Shown here piece after piece: positions 7,947 through 17,844 of a stretch of 64,000 nucleotides of DNA. Under the pieces are notes generated by a model that saw nothing but the letters and a program-made list of their open reading frames with translations, ran no database searches and was not told the DNA's origin. Position 1 is the stretch's first letter; every line of letters begins with the position of its first letter. A program made the translations under genes and the position numbers. Source of the DNA: CAWJLE01 sp963843645 (lineage in GTDB: Bacteria; Chloroflexota; Anaerolineae; DAOTYC01); the NCBI GenBank assembly GCA_963843645.1, contig CAWJLE010000003.1, forward strand, positions 1,612,001 to 1,676,000, written 5' to 3'.

Positions 7947-9062
7947 ATGACCGCCAACCGACAGGAGCGAGTGCTGACGCTCCGTGAGTTGAACCGGGCG
8001 ACCCTCGCCCGCCAGTTGCTGCTGGACCGTAGCGCACTCCCCATACCGCAGGCCGTGGAGCAGATCGCTGGGCTCCAGGCTCAGGCGGCGATGGGGCCCC
8101 ACATCGGCCTCTGGTCGCGATTGCGCGATTTCCACCGGGAAGACCTCAACCGGTTGCTCGAGCGGCGGCAGCTGGTAAAAGCCACGCTCATGCGCGCGAC
8201 GTTGCACATCGTGACGGCGCAAGATTATCAGCGGTTCCGCTCGACGCTGCAGCCCGCACTGACCAGCAGCCTGCGGTCGGTGCTGAGCCGGACCTCCGGA
8301 CTCGACCTGGATCGCCTGGTCGAAGCCGCGCGGCGGTACTTCGAGGAGAAACCGCGCAGTTTCGCGGAGCTGCGCGGCTTGCTCGCGGACCTGGAGCCGG
8401 ACCGCGATCTGATCAGCCTGGCCTACGCGGTGCGGACGCACCTGCCGCTGGTGCAGATACCCAACGGGAGCGACTGGGGCTTCTCCGGCAATCCCGATTT
8501 TACCACGGTCGAGGCGTGGCTCGGGCGTCCGTTGACTGCTGCCGACGAACTGCGATCCCTGGTCTTTCGCTACCTGGGCGCGTTCGGCCCGGCCACTGTT
8601 CAGGATCTGCGGACCTGGTCGGGCCTGTCCGGACTAAAGGACAAGCTCGACGACATCAAGCGCGAACTGCAGTCCTTCCGCGATGAGCGCGGCCGCGAGC
8701 TCCTCGACTTGCCCGATCGGCCCCTGCCCCCAGGGGACACCCCCGCGCCCCCGCGCTTCCTGCCGCAGTACGACAACCTCCTGCTGTCCCACGCCGACCG
8801 TACCCGCGTGCTCGCCGACATCCACCGCCCTGGCGTCTTCGTCGCGCCCCAGATCCGCGCGACGATCCTGGTCGACGGCTTCGTCCGTGGCGTGTGGCGG
8901 CTCGGGCGCGCGCGCCATGCGGTGACACTCGTGATCGAGCCCTTCGAGCAACTGCCGCCCGGAGTGCGCGCGGCGCTGGCGGAAGAGGGTGGACGGCTCC
9001 TCCGCTTTCTCGAAGGGAGCACCGAGAACCTCGACGTTCGAATCGAAGAACCGCGGTTCTGA
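7947..9062 (+). CDS. Winged-helix DNA-binding protein of the HTH_42 (AlkZ/YcaQ glycosylase) family
   Basis: The protein has 371 residues. The N-terminal 'AGLQAQ' places a Q44-x-Q46 motif where AlkZ-type DNA glycosylases carry their catalytic QxQ (YcaQ types carry QxD). The downstream 'LVKATLMRATLHIVTAQDY', 'FGPATVQDLRTWSGL' and 'LLPQYDNLLLSH'-type segment (here 'FLPQYDNLLLSHADR') are typical of the HTH_42 family. Known members unhook interstrand crosslinks or bulky adducts, but many family members have unknown substrates. The ATG is preceded by GGGGGAGG. It is monocistronic and converges on the signalling cluster with only 25 bp between stops. Confidence 0.8.
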   Translation: MTANRQERVLTLRELNRATLARQLLLDRSALPIPQAVEQIAGLQAQAAMGPHIGLWSRLRDFHREDLNRLLERRQLVKATLMRATLHIVTAQDYQRFRSTLQPALTSSLRSVLSRTSGLDLDRLVEAARRYFEEKPRSFAELRGLLADLEPDRDLISLAYAVRTHLPLVQIPNGSDWGFSGNPDFTTVEAWLGRPLTAADELRSLVFRYLGAFGPATVQDLRTWSGLSGLKDKLDDIKRELQSFRDERGRELLDLPDRPLPPGDTPAPPRFLPQYDNLLLSHADRTRVLADIHRPGVFVAPQIRATILVDGFVRGVWRLGRARHAVTLVIEPFEQLPPGVRAALAEEGGRLLRFLEGSTENLDVRIEEPRF

Positions 9063-9087
9063 GCCGTGTGAGTCTCCCGTGTGACGG

Positions 9088-10988
9088 CTAGCCTTCGCTC
9101 TGGCCCAACACGTTCATGACGGCGCGGCACAGATCGCCGATCGCGTAGGGCTTGCTGATCGCAGCTGCGAAGCCGTGCACCTCATAGTCGGACATGACGG
9201 CATCGTCACTGTAGCCGGTGGAGACGATCGCTCTGACCGCCGGATCTATCTCGCGCAGGAGCCGCAGCGCCCCGGCGCCGCCCACGCCGCCGGGGACAGT
9301 CAGGTCCATGATGACCACATCGAACGGCTGCCCCTCTTCGCGGGCGGCCCGGTACATTTTCACTGCCTGCGCGCCATCCGCGGCGGTAAAGGTTTCGAAA
9401 TCCTGATTCTCGCAGCGCGCGCGCCGCAACCTGGCGGACCATCTCCTCATCGTCCATGATCAGCACCCGGCCGTGACCGACAGAACCGCGCTCGGCCGGC
9501 GCAGACGGCGCGACGACCTTGCCCGGGTCGGCGGCCGGAAGATAGAGGCGGAACGTGGTGCCTTCTCCCAGGCGTGACTCGGCTTCGATGTAGCCGCCAT
9601 GCTGCTTGACGACCGAATACGCAACAGCCAAACCCAGCCCGCTCCCCTTCTGCTTCGTAGTGAAATACGGCTCGAAGATGCGCGCCAGGTGCCCCGCCGG
9701 AATGCCGACGCCCTGATCGGCGATCTCGATGACGACGTAGCGCTCGCCGGCGCCCTCAGTGTCTTCGGTCACGTTCTCGGCACGGATGCGGAGCGCGCCG
9801 CCTTCCGGCATGGCCTGGTCCGCGTTGATCACCAGGTTGCTGATGACCTGGGCAATCTGCCCGCTGTCGACTTCGACCAGCCACAAGTCGGGAGCGAAGT
9901 CGTACTCACATCGCACGTTCGAACCGCGCAGGGCGAAATCTGTCGTCTCGCGGACGAGTGTCGACACGCGGGCTGCCTTTCGCACCGGCGCGCCGCCCTT
10001 AGCGAACGTCAGTAGTTGCCGCGTCAGGTCGTGGGCTCGCCACGAGGCCTTCAGGGCGTCGGACAGCACGTCCGCCGCCTGGCTGCCAGACGGGACCAGG
10101 CTCATCGCCAGGTCGACGTTGCCCAGGATGCCGGTGAGGATGTTGTTGAAGTCGTGAGCAATGCCGCCCGCGAGCACACCCACCGATTCCAGGCGCTGAA
10201 CCTTTCGCTGCTCCTCCTCCAGACGGCGTTCCTCAGTTGCGTCGTGGAATACGAGGACCACACCCATCAGCTGGCCGGCCGAAATCACGGATGGGCGCGC
10301 TGTTGTTAGAGATCAGCCGCTCCCGGCCATCCGGATTCACCAGTAGCACTTGCGCGGTCAGCTCTGCGGTCTTGCCCACACGCAGCACCCGGTCCACCGG
10401 GCTTTCCACCAGCTCGCGGCCCTTCTCCGTGACGACGTGAAACACCTCACTCAGCGGCCGGCCGAGCGCTTGGGCCTGCTTCCAGCCGGTCAGCACCTCG
10501 GCCACGGGGTTCATGAACTGCAGACAACCATTCACGTCGGTGGCGATGACCGCATCACCAATGGAGCGGAGCGTCGTCGCCAGCCATTGCTCGCTGCGCC
10601 GGAGTTTCGCTTCCATCTCGTGCTTGTACAGGGCGATCTCGATGGCAGTCAGCAGCTCTCGCTCCTCGAACGGCTTGATGAGGTACGCGTACGGTTCGGT
10701 AACCCTGGCCCGCTGCAGAGTAAGGTCGTCGGCATACGCCGTGAGGTAAATGACGGGAATATTGAAGCGTGCGCGGATTTCCTCGGCGGCGGCCACTCCG
10801 TCGAGCTCGCCCAACAATTTGATGTCCATGAGTACGAGGTCCGGCCGCGTCGAATCGGCCAGCCGGATCGCCTCCTCGCCGGACGCAGCAACTCCGGTCA
10901 CCGCATAGCCCAGCGCTTGCAGCCGGCTCTCAACGTCCATCGCCACGATACCTTCGTCTTCGGTGACCAGTATCTTCGCCTGCGCCAT
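9088..10988 (-). CDS. Hybrid two-component protein: receiver-PAS-histidine kinase-receiver, interrupted by two +1 frameshifts
   Basis: Three overlapping frames (10233-10988, 9206-10288, 9088-9450) together make one protein of about 632 residues. In order: receiver domain (phospho-acceptor D55 in 'LVLMDIKL'), PAS domain (about 130-245), HisKA with 'GGIAHDFNNIL', HATPase_c with 'NLVINADQAMP' and 'GSGLGLAVAYSVV', and a second receiver ('LIMDDEEMVR', 'VVIMDLTVPGG', 'STGYS', 'ISKPY'). Frame changes occur at 10280-10286 and 9396-9402, in both cases at CGAAATC. Removing one base at each site restores the expected family sequence ('APIRDSAGQLMGVV' and 'RESGFETFTAADGA'). It lies 48 bp downstream of the kinase gene at 11037-13217 and is probably co-transcribed. 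Confidence 0.85.
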
Positions 10989-11036
10989 GTCCAGCTCTCC
11001 TTGACCGTTAACCTGGTGGGGTCGCGAACTGATCGT

Positions 11037-13217
11037 CTACTTCAGCGTGATTCTGAATTCGGTACCGGCGTCACGGTTCAGTTCGATCTCGGCTTCCAGC
11101 TGTCGAACCAGCGTGTTGACGAGCTGCAGGCCCAGCGACGCAGTCGCACGCCAGTCCAGCTTCTCCGGAAAGCCCACGCCGTTGTCGTGGACGGTCAGCG
11201 TAAGCCGATTCGCGGCGTTCGGCCGTAGGCTGACGGCGATCTCGCTTTCGGGGCAGCGTCCGGAGGTCGGGAAAGCGTGCTTCAAGGCATTCGACACCAA
11301 CTCGTTGATGATCAATCCACACGGGATAGCCTGGTCGATGCCAAGCAGCGCATCGACTACATCGACGGTGAACTTGATGCCGTCACCCGGCACCCCGTAC
11401 GCTCGGTACAGGTGGGCAGCCAGACGACGTACGTATTCACCGAAGTCGACCCGCGCCAGATCCTCTGACCGGTACAATTGCTCGTGAACCAGGGCCATGG
11501 AGCGGACGCGGTTCTGGCTGTCCCGGAACATCTGCTGAACTACGGGATCCTCAATATCGCGTGATTGCAGGTAGAGCAAGCTGAAGATGACCTGCAGATT
11601 GTTCTTGACGCGGTGGTGCACTTCTTTGAGCAGGACTTCCTTCTCCTGCAAGGAGGTGCGTATCCCTCTCTCTGCACGTCTGCGCTCGCCGATCTCTTGC
11701 TGGAGACGACGGTTCGTGGCCTCCAGCTCAGCGGTACGCTGCCCGACCAGATCTTCGAGGTGATCGCGGTGCTGGCGCAGCTCGACTTCCATGCACTTCC
11801 GCTCGGTGATGTCGGTCAGCATGGCCAGCCCGCCCACGAGCTCGTCGTTGGCGCCGTAGACGGGGCTGGTGTTGATGATCGTCCACAAATCCGCCCCATC
11901 CCGTCGCACGAAACGGACATCGAGCGCGGTGGGCCCGGCGGGCCAGCTCAGGCTGACAAAACTGTCGCGGGCCCGACTGCGGGTTGCTGGGGGAACGAAG
12001 TCGTAAAATGGAAGCCCCTGCAGCTCCTCAGAGGTATAGCCCAGCATCTCGGTAACACGCTGGTTAGCGAACACGGTCCGCCCCTGAATATCGACCATCC
12101 AAATGCCTTCCTGGGCCGCCTCCACGATGCGCCGATAACGTTCCTCGCTGCGCCGAAGCGCCTCCTCGGTCGCTTTTCGCTCGGTGATGTCGTGCAGGGC
12201 TATCAGCCGGCCGGTCTGGCGGCCGTTCGCGTCACGCAGGGGTGAAATGCCCAGCTCGATTTCACGCCGAGCCACCGGGTCCGGCTCGTTCTGGCCAAAG
12301 GTCACCTCGGCCCGCACGTCGTTGACCAAATGAAAGCGCGCCACCAGGTCCGGTCGATTCGTCAAGAAATCGGTGATCGGCCGCCCAATGGGGTCCAGCT
12401 CGTGATACTGAGCAATCATGTAGCGCGCCGCCCGATTCACGTATACGATCCGATTCCGCACGTCGAGCGCGATCATCCCATCACTCATGCTGTCGATGAT
12501 TGCGTCGCGGGCTACCGGCACGATATCCAGGAAATGGAGGCGGGCCATCGCCCACGCGGTCGCCAGGCCCATCAGTCCGAAGCCAAAGGGGGTCAGCGGC
12601 ACAGGTCGGAAAGGGTTCAGCCCCGTAACGGTCATGGCATCAGCCAGCCACGGCGCCAGGACGGCCAACAGCAGCGTCAGCAACTGCCGGCGGTATTCGG
12701 GCGCCGCCCGGCGCATGGTCAAGAGAAGCAGTCCGCTGGCGCCTGCGACGAGGCTGTATGAATAGACGACGTGCACCACGAACGCCGGCCCCAGGATCCC
12801 AGCCATGTTCACGTTCGGGCTGGGAAACGCTGGATCGGAACCGGCGAACAACAGATGATGCCAGTTGTTGGTCGCTGCCAGCGCCACCACGACGATGGGT
12901 TCGATGCACAGCAGAGCAATGTTGCGGCGATTGACCCAGGCCTCACGGTCGGTGCACTGTGCGACGAGCACCGCCCAAGATCCAGGCAGAATGACGATGC
13001 CAACCCACGCCAGCAGTGAAAACAGATACTGAACCCGCCCGCTGCCGGCCCACTCCAGGGCCACGCTGAGAGAAAACAAGGCCTCTGCCAGCATGACGAC
13101 CGCGAATGGTGCCGCGCCCGGCGCAGGGCGCCGGAACCAGCCGAACACGGCCAGCGCTCCGGACAACACAGCCACCAGCAGCAACGAAACCGTGTACGAA
13201 CTGAAGGTCCAGCTCAT
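11037..13217 (-). CDS. Membrane sensor histidine kinase: 7TM N-terminus, PAS domains, HisKA_2/HATPase
   Basis: The protein has 726 residues. Residues 1 to about 215 form seven hydrophobic helices of the histidine-kinase 7TM type, ending in the conserved 'LHFLDIVPVARDAI'. PAS domains follow at about 235-345 and 365-480, then a Glu/Arg-rich coiled coil. The HisKA_2 dimerisation box 'LLKEVHHRVKNNLQVI' contains the phospho-histidine. The ATPase domain has 'GLIINELVSNALKHAF' and 'DNGVGFP'. It is a close paralogue of 13384-15567. No response regulator with a DNA-binding domain is adjacent; the hybrid protein downstream is the likely partner. The ATG is preceded only by a weak GGATG-type site. Confidence 0.9.
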   Translation of the reverse strand: MSWTFSSYTVSLLLVAVLSGALAVFGWFRRPAPGAAPFAVVMLAEALFSLSVALEWAGSGRVQYLFSLLAWVGIVILPGSWAVLVAQCTDREAWVNRRNIALLCIEPIVVVALAATNNWHHLLFAGSDPAFPSPNVNMAGILGPAFVVHVVYSYSLVAGASGLLLLTMRRAAPEYRRQLLTLLLAVLAPWLADAMTVTGLNPFRPVPLTPFGFGLMGLATAWAMARLHFLDIVPVARDAIIDSMSDGMIALDVRNRIVYVNRAARYMIAQYHELDPIGRPITDFLTNRPDLVARFHLVNDVRAEVTFGQNEPDPVARREIELGISPLRDANGRQTGRLIALHDITERKATEEALRRSEERYRRIVEAAQEGIWMVDIQGRTVFANQRVTEMLGYTSEELQGLPFYDFVPPATRSRARDSFVSLSWPAGPTALDVRFVRRDGADLWTIINTSPVYGANDELVGGLAMLTDITERKCMEVELRQHRDHLEDLVGQRTAELEATNRRLQQEIGERRRAERGIRTSLQEKEVLLKEVHHRVKNNLQVIFSLLYLQSRDIEDPVVQQMFRDSQNRVRSMALVHEQLYRSEDLARVDFGEYVRRLAAHLYRAYGVPGDGIKFTVDVVDALLGIDQAIPCGLIINELVSNALKHAFPTSGRCPESEIAVSLRPNAANRLTLTVHDNGVGFPEKLDWRATASLGLQLVNTLVRQLEAEIELNRDAGTEFRITLK

Positions 13218-13262
13218 TGCTCAGCATCCATTCGCAGATCTCATATCAATGATACTCATAAT

Positions 13263-13292
13263 AATATAACACACAACATACGAATAATGCAA
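13263..13292 (-). promoter_or_regulatory. Probable promoter of the second kinase gene
   Basis: On the minus strand, TTGCAT (13287-13292) and TATATT (13263-13268) are separated by 18 nt in an AT-rich patch of otherwise GC-rich sequence. The start codon is 45 nt downstream. Confidence 0.55.
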
Positions 13293-13383
13293 GGCATTTT
13301 CAATGCACAACGATGAAATTGGTTCTTTCACGTATCATACGACAGCCTGTCCCACAGCTGGGTGAGCGAACTGAGGCTGCCGC

Positions 13384-15567
13384 CTACGATGGCCTGGCGT
13401 GAGGTCGCGCCAGGGTCACGCGCACCTCGGTGCCGGCCCCCCTCGCAAGCTCCACGTCGCCGCCGAGCTGGTGGGCCAGCGTGCGCACGAGTTGCAGCCC
13501 GAGTGACGCCGGCGCGCTGAAGTCGAAATCAGGCGGGAAGCCGACCCCGTTGTCGCGAACGCACAGGGCAAGGCCGTCATTCTCTGCAACCTGCAGCCCT
13601 ATGGCGATCTCCGCCATCGTGTCGGGATCCGGAAAAGCGTGCTTCAGCGCGTTGGACACCAGCTCGTTGATGATCAGACCGCAAGGGATGGCCTGGTCGA
13701 GGCCCAACCGCACGTCGCCCGGAACGTCGACGAGGAGCCGCACTGCACCACCGACGCGTGTCTGTAGGGCCGCTCCGGTCCCGCCGCTTTCGGGCCTCTG
13801 ACTGGCTGAATACGCCCGCACCAGATATGCCATCAGAGACTGAACGTAGCCGGCAAAGTCCACGTGAGCCAGATCGGCGGACTGGTACAACCGCTCGTGA
13901 ACGAGAGCCATGGATCGCACCCGGTGCTGGCTGTCGGCGAACCTCTCCAGCGCCGGTGAAGCTCCCAGATCTTTCGATTGCAGGTAGAGCAGGCTGGAGA
14001 TGACCTGCAAGTTGTTCTTCACCCGGTGGTGGATCTCCTTGAGCAACACATCCTTTTCGGCCAGAGAGGCGCGCATACGGGCTTCGGCGGATTCACGCTC
14101 GGCAATCTCCTGCAGCAGCCGCTCATTGGCCGCCTGCAAAGCGGCCGTGCGCTCCCCGACCAGTTCCGCCAGGTGCTCGCGACGCTCGCGCAGCTCGTCT
14201 TCCAGCCGCTTGCGTTCGGTGATGTCCGTCAGTAGCCCGATGAGTCCGGCAAAGTGACCCTGTGAGTCAAACACAGTCGCCCCGTTTACGATCGCCCACA
14301 CGTCGGACCCGTCCTTGCGCAGGAAACGAAGATCGCGAGACGCAGGAGCCCTGCGGTCGAGTCCCTGCAACAGCGCGCGCGACAGGGCAGGACGCTCGCT
14401 CTCCGGCACGAACGCGATCATGGGCCGGCCGAGCACCTCGGCTATGGAGTAGCCCAGCATTTCCGCCATGCGCTGGTTGACGAAGCTCGTGCTCGCATCC
14501 GGACCCAGCACCCAGACACCCTCAGCCGTGGTCTCGACGATACTCCGATAGCGCGCCTCGCTGTCCCGCAGAGCCCTCTCCGCAGCCTTGCGCGCCGAGA
14601 CGTCGGACAAAGACACGAGCTGACCGCGCACTTGGCCGCGAGGATCTCGCAGAGGCGACCGGCGCACGTCGAGGCTGCGGCGCGACGCACCAGTGCCGAT
14701 GTGGATCTCGCTGTGCGCTTCAGCTTTCGGGAGGAGGGTCTCTATCTCGGCCCCAATCAGGTCCGCGAAGTGTCGTGCCGCCGAGTTGGCGTATGCGACG
14801 CGGCCCAGCGAGTCCAGAGCAATCATCCCGTCGGTCATGTTTTCGAAGATGGCTTTGCGGGCAACCGGCACGATGTCCAGGAAGTGCGCCTGCCGAAAGG
14901 CCCAACCGGCAGCGATGCCGGTCACCGCCAGGCCAAAGGGGGTCAGATCCAGTCGCGGCCAGGGGCTCAGCTCGAATATGTACGTCATTCCGGCCAGCCA
15001 GGGTGCGGATGCGGCCAACAACAACGCGATGGCCTGCCCGCGATAGACGCTTGCCGACCGCCACAGCGAGCGTACCAGCCAGACGTTGCCTACCACCAGG
15101 AGACCGTAGGAGTAAAACGCGTGCACGTAAAAGCCAAAGCCGTGTTCCAGCCCAAGGCCAGCGTATGGCCCCACGAAATCCGGCCACACTCGCGTGTAGA
15201 AGACGTGATGCCAATCATTGGTGATGACCATGATCAGGGTCAGCACCGGCTCCAGGGCCAGCCAGATCAAAACCCTGCCGCCGACCCTGCGGTCACTGCC
15301 CGGGTACTGCAGAACGAACACCGCCCAGCTGCCAGGGACCAGGACGATGCCCACGTATTGCGCGAAGGTCGCGGCCATCTTCCCGCTCAGAGAGACGCTC
15401 GCCCACTCCACGGCATAAGCGGCCGAGAAGATCGTGGCTCCGAGCATGACCAGCGCAAAGGCGCTGGCGCCCGGCACCGGGCGACGCCGCCAGCTGACGA
15501 CAGCCAGCAACCCACAAAGCACCGCTACGAGGCCGAGTGAGACCGTGTACGGAGTGTATTGCCACAC
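13384..15567 (-). CDS. Membrane sensor histidine kinase, paralogue of the neighbouring 7TM-PAS-HisKA_2 kinase
   Basis: The protein has 727 residues and the same plan as 11037-13217: a 7TM region ending 'AHFLDIVPVARKAI', PAS at about 235-340, PAS at about 355-475, a coiled coil and 'LLKEIHHRVKNNLQVI' with the phospho-histidine. The ATPase motifs are 'GLIINELVSNALKHAF' and 'DNGVGFP'. It carries an extra loop of about 20 residues (rich in Gly/Ala/Arg) before the ATPase domain. The start is GTG (15565-15567) with only a weak AAGG upstream. The pair arose by tandem duplication and is separated by 166 bp with its own promoter. Confidence 0.9.
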   Translation of the reverse strand: MWQYTPYTVSLGLVAVLCGLLAVVSWRRRPVPGASAFALVMLGATIFSAAYAVEWASVSLSGKMAATFAQYVGIVLVPGSWAVFVLQYPGSDRRVGGRVLIWLALEPVLTLIMVITNDWHHVFYTRVWPDFVGPYAGLGLEHGFGFYVHAFYSYGLLVVGNVWLVRSLWRSASVYRGQAIALLLAASAPWLAGMTYIFELSPWPRLDLTPFGLAVTGIAAGWAFRQAHFLDIVPVARKAIFENMTDGMIALDSLGRVAYANSAARHFADLIGAEIETLLPKAEAHSEIHIGTGASRRSLDVRRSPLRDPRGQVRGQLVSLSDVSARKAAERALRDSEARYRSIVETTAEGVWVLGPDASTSFVNQRMAEMLGYSIAEVLGRPMIAFVPESERPALSRALLQGLDRRAPASRDLRFLRKDGSDVWAIVNGATVFDSQGHFAGLIGLLTDITERKRLEDELRERREHLAELVGERTAALQAANERLLQEIAERESAEARMRASLAEKDVLLKEIHHRVKNNLQVISSLLYLQSKDLGASPALERFADSQHRVRSMALVHERLYQSADLAHVDFAGYVQSLMAYLVRAYSASQRPESGGTGAALQTRVGGAVRLLVDVPGDVRLGLDQAIPCGLIINELVSNALKHAFPDPDTMAEIAIGLQVAENDGLALCVRDNGVGFPPDFDFSAPASLGLQLVRTLAHQLGGDVELARGAGTEVRVTLARPHARPS

Positions 15568-15725
15568 GATAAGTCAGCCTTTGAGCAACCGCTGGCAGCG
15601 TCGGCAGTGCGCGCTCGCCAGACCGATCCGCCGGCGCGCAGTGCGCGACGCCATTTGAAATCGACAATCAAACTCTGATTCTATTGTAATACCAATAGTG
15701 CGAGAAGCAAAAGAGAGATATCGGA

Positions 15726-15844
15726 TGTAATCCAGATTTCGGGCGAGGCGCCACCCTCATCCTGCCGGTCTGCGACCGCCCCTGTCAGGGGTGGTCGCAG
15801 ACCGGCAGGATGAGGGTGGCGCCTCGCCCGAAATCTGGATTACA
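15726..15844. repeat. 119-nt near-perfect palindrome with 59-bp arms and a single-base centre
   Basis: Arms 15726-15784 and 15786-15844 are complementary over their whole length except one G-T pair (15778/15792). The outer end is TGTAATCC...GGATTACA. It occupies much of the 329-bp gap between a kinase gene start (15567, -) and the stop of the TPR gene (15897, -), so it may end transcription of the latter. No transposase or flanking repeat is visible. Confidence 0.9.
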
Positions 15845-15896
15845 CTTAGAGTTATCCGCGCATGCCGACTGTGCGCGATCCATCCAGGGGAAGGGG

Positions 15897-16808
15897 TCAG
15901 GGTCCGGCCACACCGGCCGGCTGCCCATCCAGGACGCGCCGCAGAGTTTGAAGCGGGGTGCGGTAGGCCGGGTGGGCCTTGATGAGACGATCCAGCGTGG
16001 CCACGCCCTCGACAACCTGCTCGCGGGAGGCGCGGTGAGCGCAGTTATCCATTGCCCTCACCGTATCGTCCTCCGGCTGGCCGGTGAACGCGCCGTACAG
16101 AGCCAGGTAGAAGAACGTCACCGCGTCGTCCGGGTCACTGTTTAACATATAGACGACGTGCGGCTGCATGGCCGGACCGTTGCCCGCGGTGGCAAGCAGC
16201 TCGCACCACAGGCGGTGCAGCGCGCTCGAGTCGGGTTCCTGGGTGCCGGCCTGTTCCAGGTCCGCGCTGGCGGCGTCGAGATTGCCCAGCGCCAGGTATT
16301 CCAACGCCCGGTTCCGATAGATCAGGGCATCCTCGGGTGTATGGGTGAGTGCGAACGTGTAGGCCTCGATGGCCCCTTCACGATCGTCGTTGTCGGAGTA
16401 GTAGCAGCCGAGGGCCGTGCTGGCGTAGCTCAGCCCGATGCGCAGCTCTTCTGCCATTTCGAGCTGATTCAGCTCGACGGCCGCGGCGCGCAGCCGCGAA
16501 AGCACGTCGATATACGCCACCTGCTCTGCTCCATTGGTAACCTCGGAGTGAGCGTTGTAATACAGAGAAACGAGGCCCAGCAGGTGACTCAGTAACAGAT
16601 TCGCGTGCAGCTCCGTTGCTTTGCGGGTCAGCGCCTTTTCGACACCGGCGGTGAGGGCCGTCAGCCCCGACAGCTCGACCAGCTCCGGATACCGCTTCAC
16701 TACAGCGTCTTGCGATTCCTCATCGATGACTTCGGTAAGCAGCGCAGCAACCGCCGCGGCCAATGGCCGGGAGCCGTCGTCGCCGGGCTGCGGATCAATG
16801 AACTGCAA
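15897..16808 (-). CDS. Tetratricopeptide-repeat protein
   Basis: The protein has 303 residues from a TTG start (16806-16808) with AGGAGG 6 nt upstream. A GTG at 16850 with GAGGAG is the alternative start. An alpha-helical N-terminal half is followed by at least two TPR-like units around 'GLSYASTALGCYYSDNDD', 'AIEAYTFALTHTPEDAL' and 'NRALEYLALGNLDAASADL'. There is no signal peptide, so it is cytoplasmic. TPR proteins mediate protein-protein contacts; no partner can be named. It lies 61 bp downstream of 16870-17571 on the same strand. Confidence 0.7.
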   Translation of the reverse strand: MQFIDPQPGDDGSRPLAAAVAALLTEVIDEESQDAVVKRYPELVELSGLTALTAGVEKALTRKATELHANLLLSHLLGLVSLYYNAHSEVTNGAEQVAYIDVLSRLRAAAVELNQLEMAEELRIGLSYASTALGCYYSDNDDREGAIEAYTFALTHTPEDALIYRNRALEYLALGNLDAASADLEQAGTQEPDSSALHRLWCELLATAGNGPAMQPHVVYMLNSDPDDAVTFFYLALYGAFTGQPEDDTVRAMDNCAHRASREQVVEGVATLDRLIKAHPAYRTPLQTLRRVLDGQPAGVAGP

Positions 16809-16869
16809 TTGGTGCCTCCTGACTGGCGTGCCGTAGCGAGTTACGGACACTTGTGAGCACTCCTCAAAA

Positions 16870-17571
16870 TCACGATCGCGAGCGCTTGATCTCCGATAAC
16901 CGCGGTAGGGATCTGCGGACCGCGGGTGCGGTCTGTTCGCGGCGGACCTGGCGCCACATCGCGCGGCGGGCATCGATACGAGCCCGCACCTCAGCGTCGT
17001 CGTGCACGTCGGCGTTGTCCAGGATCTCTCCGATATCGTCGTTCAGCAACAACTCGGCGTCAGACAGAAGCATCTCGCGAGCATCGTCGTCTGACCCAAT
17101 CAGCAGAAAATCCTGCAGCGCCAGCATGGCCGGGTTGGCGTCCATCTCGATCTCCTCGCGAATCTCCCGCAATACCTCGAGACGCTCGCGGATGGCCTCC
17201 GCCAGCTTGCCTTCCGCGCTCGCGAGCTTCTCCTCGGCCACCCCGATCATGTCGTCCATGACTTCGGGGGTCAGCAGGTCCGCCAGCTCCTCCATGTCGT
17301 CCACATTGCGGACGGCCATGAACGTCCCGAACAGCATGGCTGAGGGGCCCTCGGCCATTGCAGCGCGGATGGGCCGCAGGTCCTGGCGCAAGCCGGCCAG
17401 ACGCTCGGCATCCGACGAGCCGGGCGTCTCGTCGATCCAGGCCGCCATCTCGGCGTCGGTCTCGGCGGACAGGAGGTCCGGGCCAAGCGCTTCCAGCGCG
17501 GACTGGATTGCCTCTTCGCTGGGTGCGTGGATGATATTGCCGATCTTGGCGCGCAATTCAGAATTCGCCAT
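16870..17571 (-). CDS. Acidic hypothetical protein, operon partner of the TPR protein
   Basis: The protein has 233 residues, is strongly acidic and helical, and has no membrane segment or recognisable motif. Its C-terminus is basic (Arg-rich). The ATG at 17571 is preceded by GAGGAG with 6-nt spacing; the frame is open further upstream but without a comparable start. It is the first gene of an apparent two-gene operon with 15897-16808. I do not recognise the family. Confidence 0.6.
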   Translation of the reverse strand: MANSELRAKIGNIIHAPSEEAIQSALEALGPDLLSAETDAEMAAWIDETPGSSDAERLAGLRQDLRPIRAAMAEGPSAMLFGTFMAVRNVDDMEELADLLTPEVMDDMIGVAEEKLASAEGKLAEAIRERLEVLREIREEIEMDANPAMLALQDFLLIGSDDDAREMLLSDAELLLNDDIGEILDNADVHDDAEVRARIDARRAMWRQVRREQTAPAVRRSLPRLSEIKRSRS

Positions 17572-17758
17572 GGATACTCCTCGTTGGAATGATGATGTAT
17601 TGTAAGTTAGGGCAGAAAGGAATGCAAAGTGGAAGCAAATTGCTGTCATTGCCCTGTTCAAAGGAGTGCGCCGCCGTCCGGCGCAGATGTGCCCCCGTCT
17701 CCTGCGTCGCAAGGTGCTTTTTGGGTATCAGCAAGTGAATATTAAGTGAACGCCAGAC

Positions 17759-17787
17759 TTGCAGGTAAATGACAAGTGTGTTAAAAT
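17759..17787 (+). promoter_or_regulatory. Sigma70-type promoter for the membrane protein at 17845
   Basis: TTGCAG and TAAAAT are separated by 17 nt, with the -10 ending about 57 nt before the ATG at 17845. The position may be off by one base. Nothing else is visible in the gap 17572-17844. Confidence 0.65.
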
Positions 17788-17844
17788 ATGCATGATTATA
17801 CCGTTGGTAATGACTCTGACCACACCAAGAATCGAGGTGACGAG

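Noticed and set aside
7753..7950. Short plus-strand frame with an ATGA overlap to the AlkZ-like gene
   Set aside because: No ribosome site, composition not protein-like, and it overlaps the minus-strand promoter of the Rieske operon. The overlap is probably chance.
9396..10286. Programmed ribosomal frameshifting in the hybrid kinase
   Set aside because: TTT-C slippage would fit two of the four CGAAATC sites, but at the other two the reading phase differs and no stop-linked or stem-loop stimulator is seen. An indel is simpler.
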